From Zygnema cylindricum (Eukaryota; Streptophyta; Zygnematophyceae; Zygnematales; Zygnemataceae): a stretch of 60,490 nt of DNA. The notes under the pieces are model-generated. The model was not told the origin of the DNA. It was given only the letters and a program-made list of their open reading frames with translations, and did no database searches. The stretch spans positions 1-60,490 of the forward strand of contig JBBHKE010002934.1 in assembly GCA_037447655.1 (NCBI GenBank), read 5' to 3'. This document shows, piece after piece, positions 58,727 through 60,490 of this stretch; position 1 is the stretch's first letter; each line of letters begins with the position of its first letter. The position numbers were made by a program, and so were the translations under genes.

Positions 58727-60490
58727 TATTTCACTTATTCTTGTGGTTTGGCCAGACACCAGATTCTCGATTATGTCGATTTTGTTCACAAACTTCACGT
58801 GCTCAGAATCATCCGGAAGTAGACTTAATCATGGTCGGTTCCTTTTTTTTGCGTAAAGATTTCATCCCACTGTTCACAGCTATTCCATTTGAAAAAGTTT
58901 TTTTTACTGTTTTCCAACTTGATAAGGGGTATAATCTCTTTAGTCTTACAGTTCTGTCCCAGTTTTCTCCTAGGTGTTACTAAACCGTACATTCTGAATG
59001 AGACAACAAAATAACTTCATAGAGGCGTCAGTAAAAGAGACCTCAAAGAAGATAGAAGATAGAAGATAGTAGCATTAGTCATGATGGCTATAATGTCAAG
59101 ATTAAGACCTTTGTCATTTTTTTAGCAAACATTCTTTTTTAAACTGTTTCTGGATTACAATGTCCATTAGTGGAATACATGTTGTACAGGTGACTTTGTG
59201 TCCTTAGGTTGTTGTTGAGAAAAATGTGGACGCGAAACAGTTATGGTTAAAATTTTGACAGGTTGGGTAGGAATGTTGGGCATTCTTCAAGTGGTAGACA
59301 ATAAGATGTCGTTGAGTTAACAATTTTTGAGTCCATTTCCTATGTAGGAGAGATCCTTTGTCCTACATAATGTACGATGATCCCATAGCACCCGTTGGCT
59401 TTTTCGAGAACGGTGAAGAATCTTCTTTCAAATGGAGAGTTTACGAACATAATGGGGATGATAAGGATGATGATGATGTGGCCCAACAGGCTATTTGTTT
59501 AACCGTCTTTATCGAGAGGCTGGATAAACGGTTTTTCTTTAGCTTTTGGATGCTTCAGATAGAGGCCATGTTCAATCTCTTTATTACTTCAACATTGTTT
59601 TTGTGTTTTCTGCTTTAAAAACTGACAATGATTTAAAGGCTTTTTTGCTAAGAAACTTTGATAATCAGGATTAAAACGCATACCCGAACAGTAAAGGACT
59701 ATAACCGAGCGTGATGGTGGAAAATTAAATTAGTCTTTTGCTCGATAGATGATGTACTTTCATATTTACTCGGGAAGAAACAAGAGAAGAGGAGAGGGGA
59801 GGAGAGAGAGAGGGAGAGGGAGTGGGAGAGGAAGAGAAGAGAGAGGAAAAGAAAAGGAAGAAGAAAAAAAAATAGAGGAAAATAGAAGTCCGTCAACCAC
59901 ATTTCATGATAATAGAACTATCGATTTCAAGGACCCCCCTGCTATATCCTTCGCGTATGAGAGAAGACGTGTGTGTCTATGTGTGTGCCTGTAACAATTA
60001 CAGTCAATAGTTACAATTACAGTTAATAGTAACAATTACAGTTTGTAGTAAATTACAGTGTAACAAGTTAGCCCCAAATAATCTGCCGCACAAAGTACAA
60101 GTACACTCGGCACCACCACATGCGCCGGAATAGACCGACTCGACTCCTTTTGGTCGCAGAACCGAGTTACAACACACCAGTTATATTAGGAGAGGAGGAG
60201 AGGGGAGAGGAAAGGGGAGAAGAGAACAACATAAATACCACATTCACACAACCAAATAAACCAAAGAAAAAACGTTTTTATCTCTTACCTACGCAAACCT
60301 TAGTTTCGGTAACAACTATTGTTTGAAGTAGACGCATGATATATTGAAAAAGCACGATGGTAAACCATCTGAGTCCGGGGGTACAAAAGAGGTGGCATGG
60401 CCGAAACTGAAAAACTACCAGCAGGGAATAAAATAACAGCACAATTATTTCCGCAAATAATTGATGGTTACCAACGGATTATCCATGGAT
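58727..60490. other. Region downstream of the SNM1-like gene
   Basis: 58727 to about 59000 is probable 3' UTR. A plus-strand frame near 59345-59500 (YIMYDDPIAPVGFFENGEE, then an acidic GDDKDDDD run) looks protein-like but has no clear partner exon. GA-rich tracts lie at 59775-59880 and 60188-60225. No recognisable second gene. Confidence 0.4.
59990..60061. repeat. ~20-bp tandem repeat
   Basis: Three to four copies of GTAACAATTACAGTTAATA with small differences. Confidence 0.85.

Overview
The window is plant nuclear DNA. Two intron-bearing genes have land-plant-type products: a PHL/SPT20-like SAGA-associated protein and an SNM1/Apollo-type metallo-beta-lactamase nuclease. Around them lie Ty1/copia and Ty3/gypsy LTR retrotransposons, a hAT transposon and several families of small non-autonomous repeats. 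Both genes are diverged from the flowering-plant versions I know, and the non-coding DNA is unusually rich in GTAC/CGTAC. I suspect a non-flowering land plant, but the sequence alone does not settle the lineage.

Layout. 1-3.1 kb: GA microsatellite, then a cluster of three related TTCCATTAGG-ended elements, two of them back to back as a long inverted repeat. 3.4-6.5 kb: a gypsy LTR, two diverged copies of an unknown ~440-bp repeat, and a gypsy LTR stub cut by a copia insertion. 6.5-15 kb: a copia graveyard. Copia-1 (plus strand, 6547 to about 11640) is followed by a piece of a related copia, then LTR plus gag of copia-3, then the 3' end and LTR of copia-4 in reverse. 15.1-21.5 kb: a decayed gypsy (chromovirus) on the minus strand, joined directly to copia-4 inside integrase; its chromodomain end lies upstream of its own LTR. 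21.5-24.6 kb: non-coding, GTAC-rich DNA between two diverged MITE-like copies. 24.6-31 kb: copia-2 on the minus strand, with two LTRs and all domains but many stops. 31-38 kb: no convincing gene, several small repeats. 38.06-48.96 kb: the PHL-like gene (minus, 12 exons, 1,947 codons). 49.07-52.90 kb: a decayed hAT element plus a small derivative, both in the space between the two genes. 53.8-58.7 kb: the SNM1/Apollo-like gene (plus, 5 coding exons, 724 codons). 58.7-60.5 kb: low-complexity DNA and short tandem repeats.

The two cellular genes are divergently arranged. One is predicted to act in transcription (SAGA coactivator, light and flowering signalling in Arabidopsis), the other in DNA-end processing and crosslink repair; nothing suggests a shared pathway. 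All transposon reading frames are broken.

The most unusual signal is in the copia elements. The 15 bases just after the 5' LTR match the anticodon arm of plant initiator tRNA-Met, a half-tRNA primer site as in Drosophila copia. This site lies inside the gag reading frame and supplies an in-frame ATG. The same LTRs carry an antisense tRNA-like module with A-box and B-box at normal spacing.
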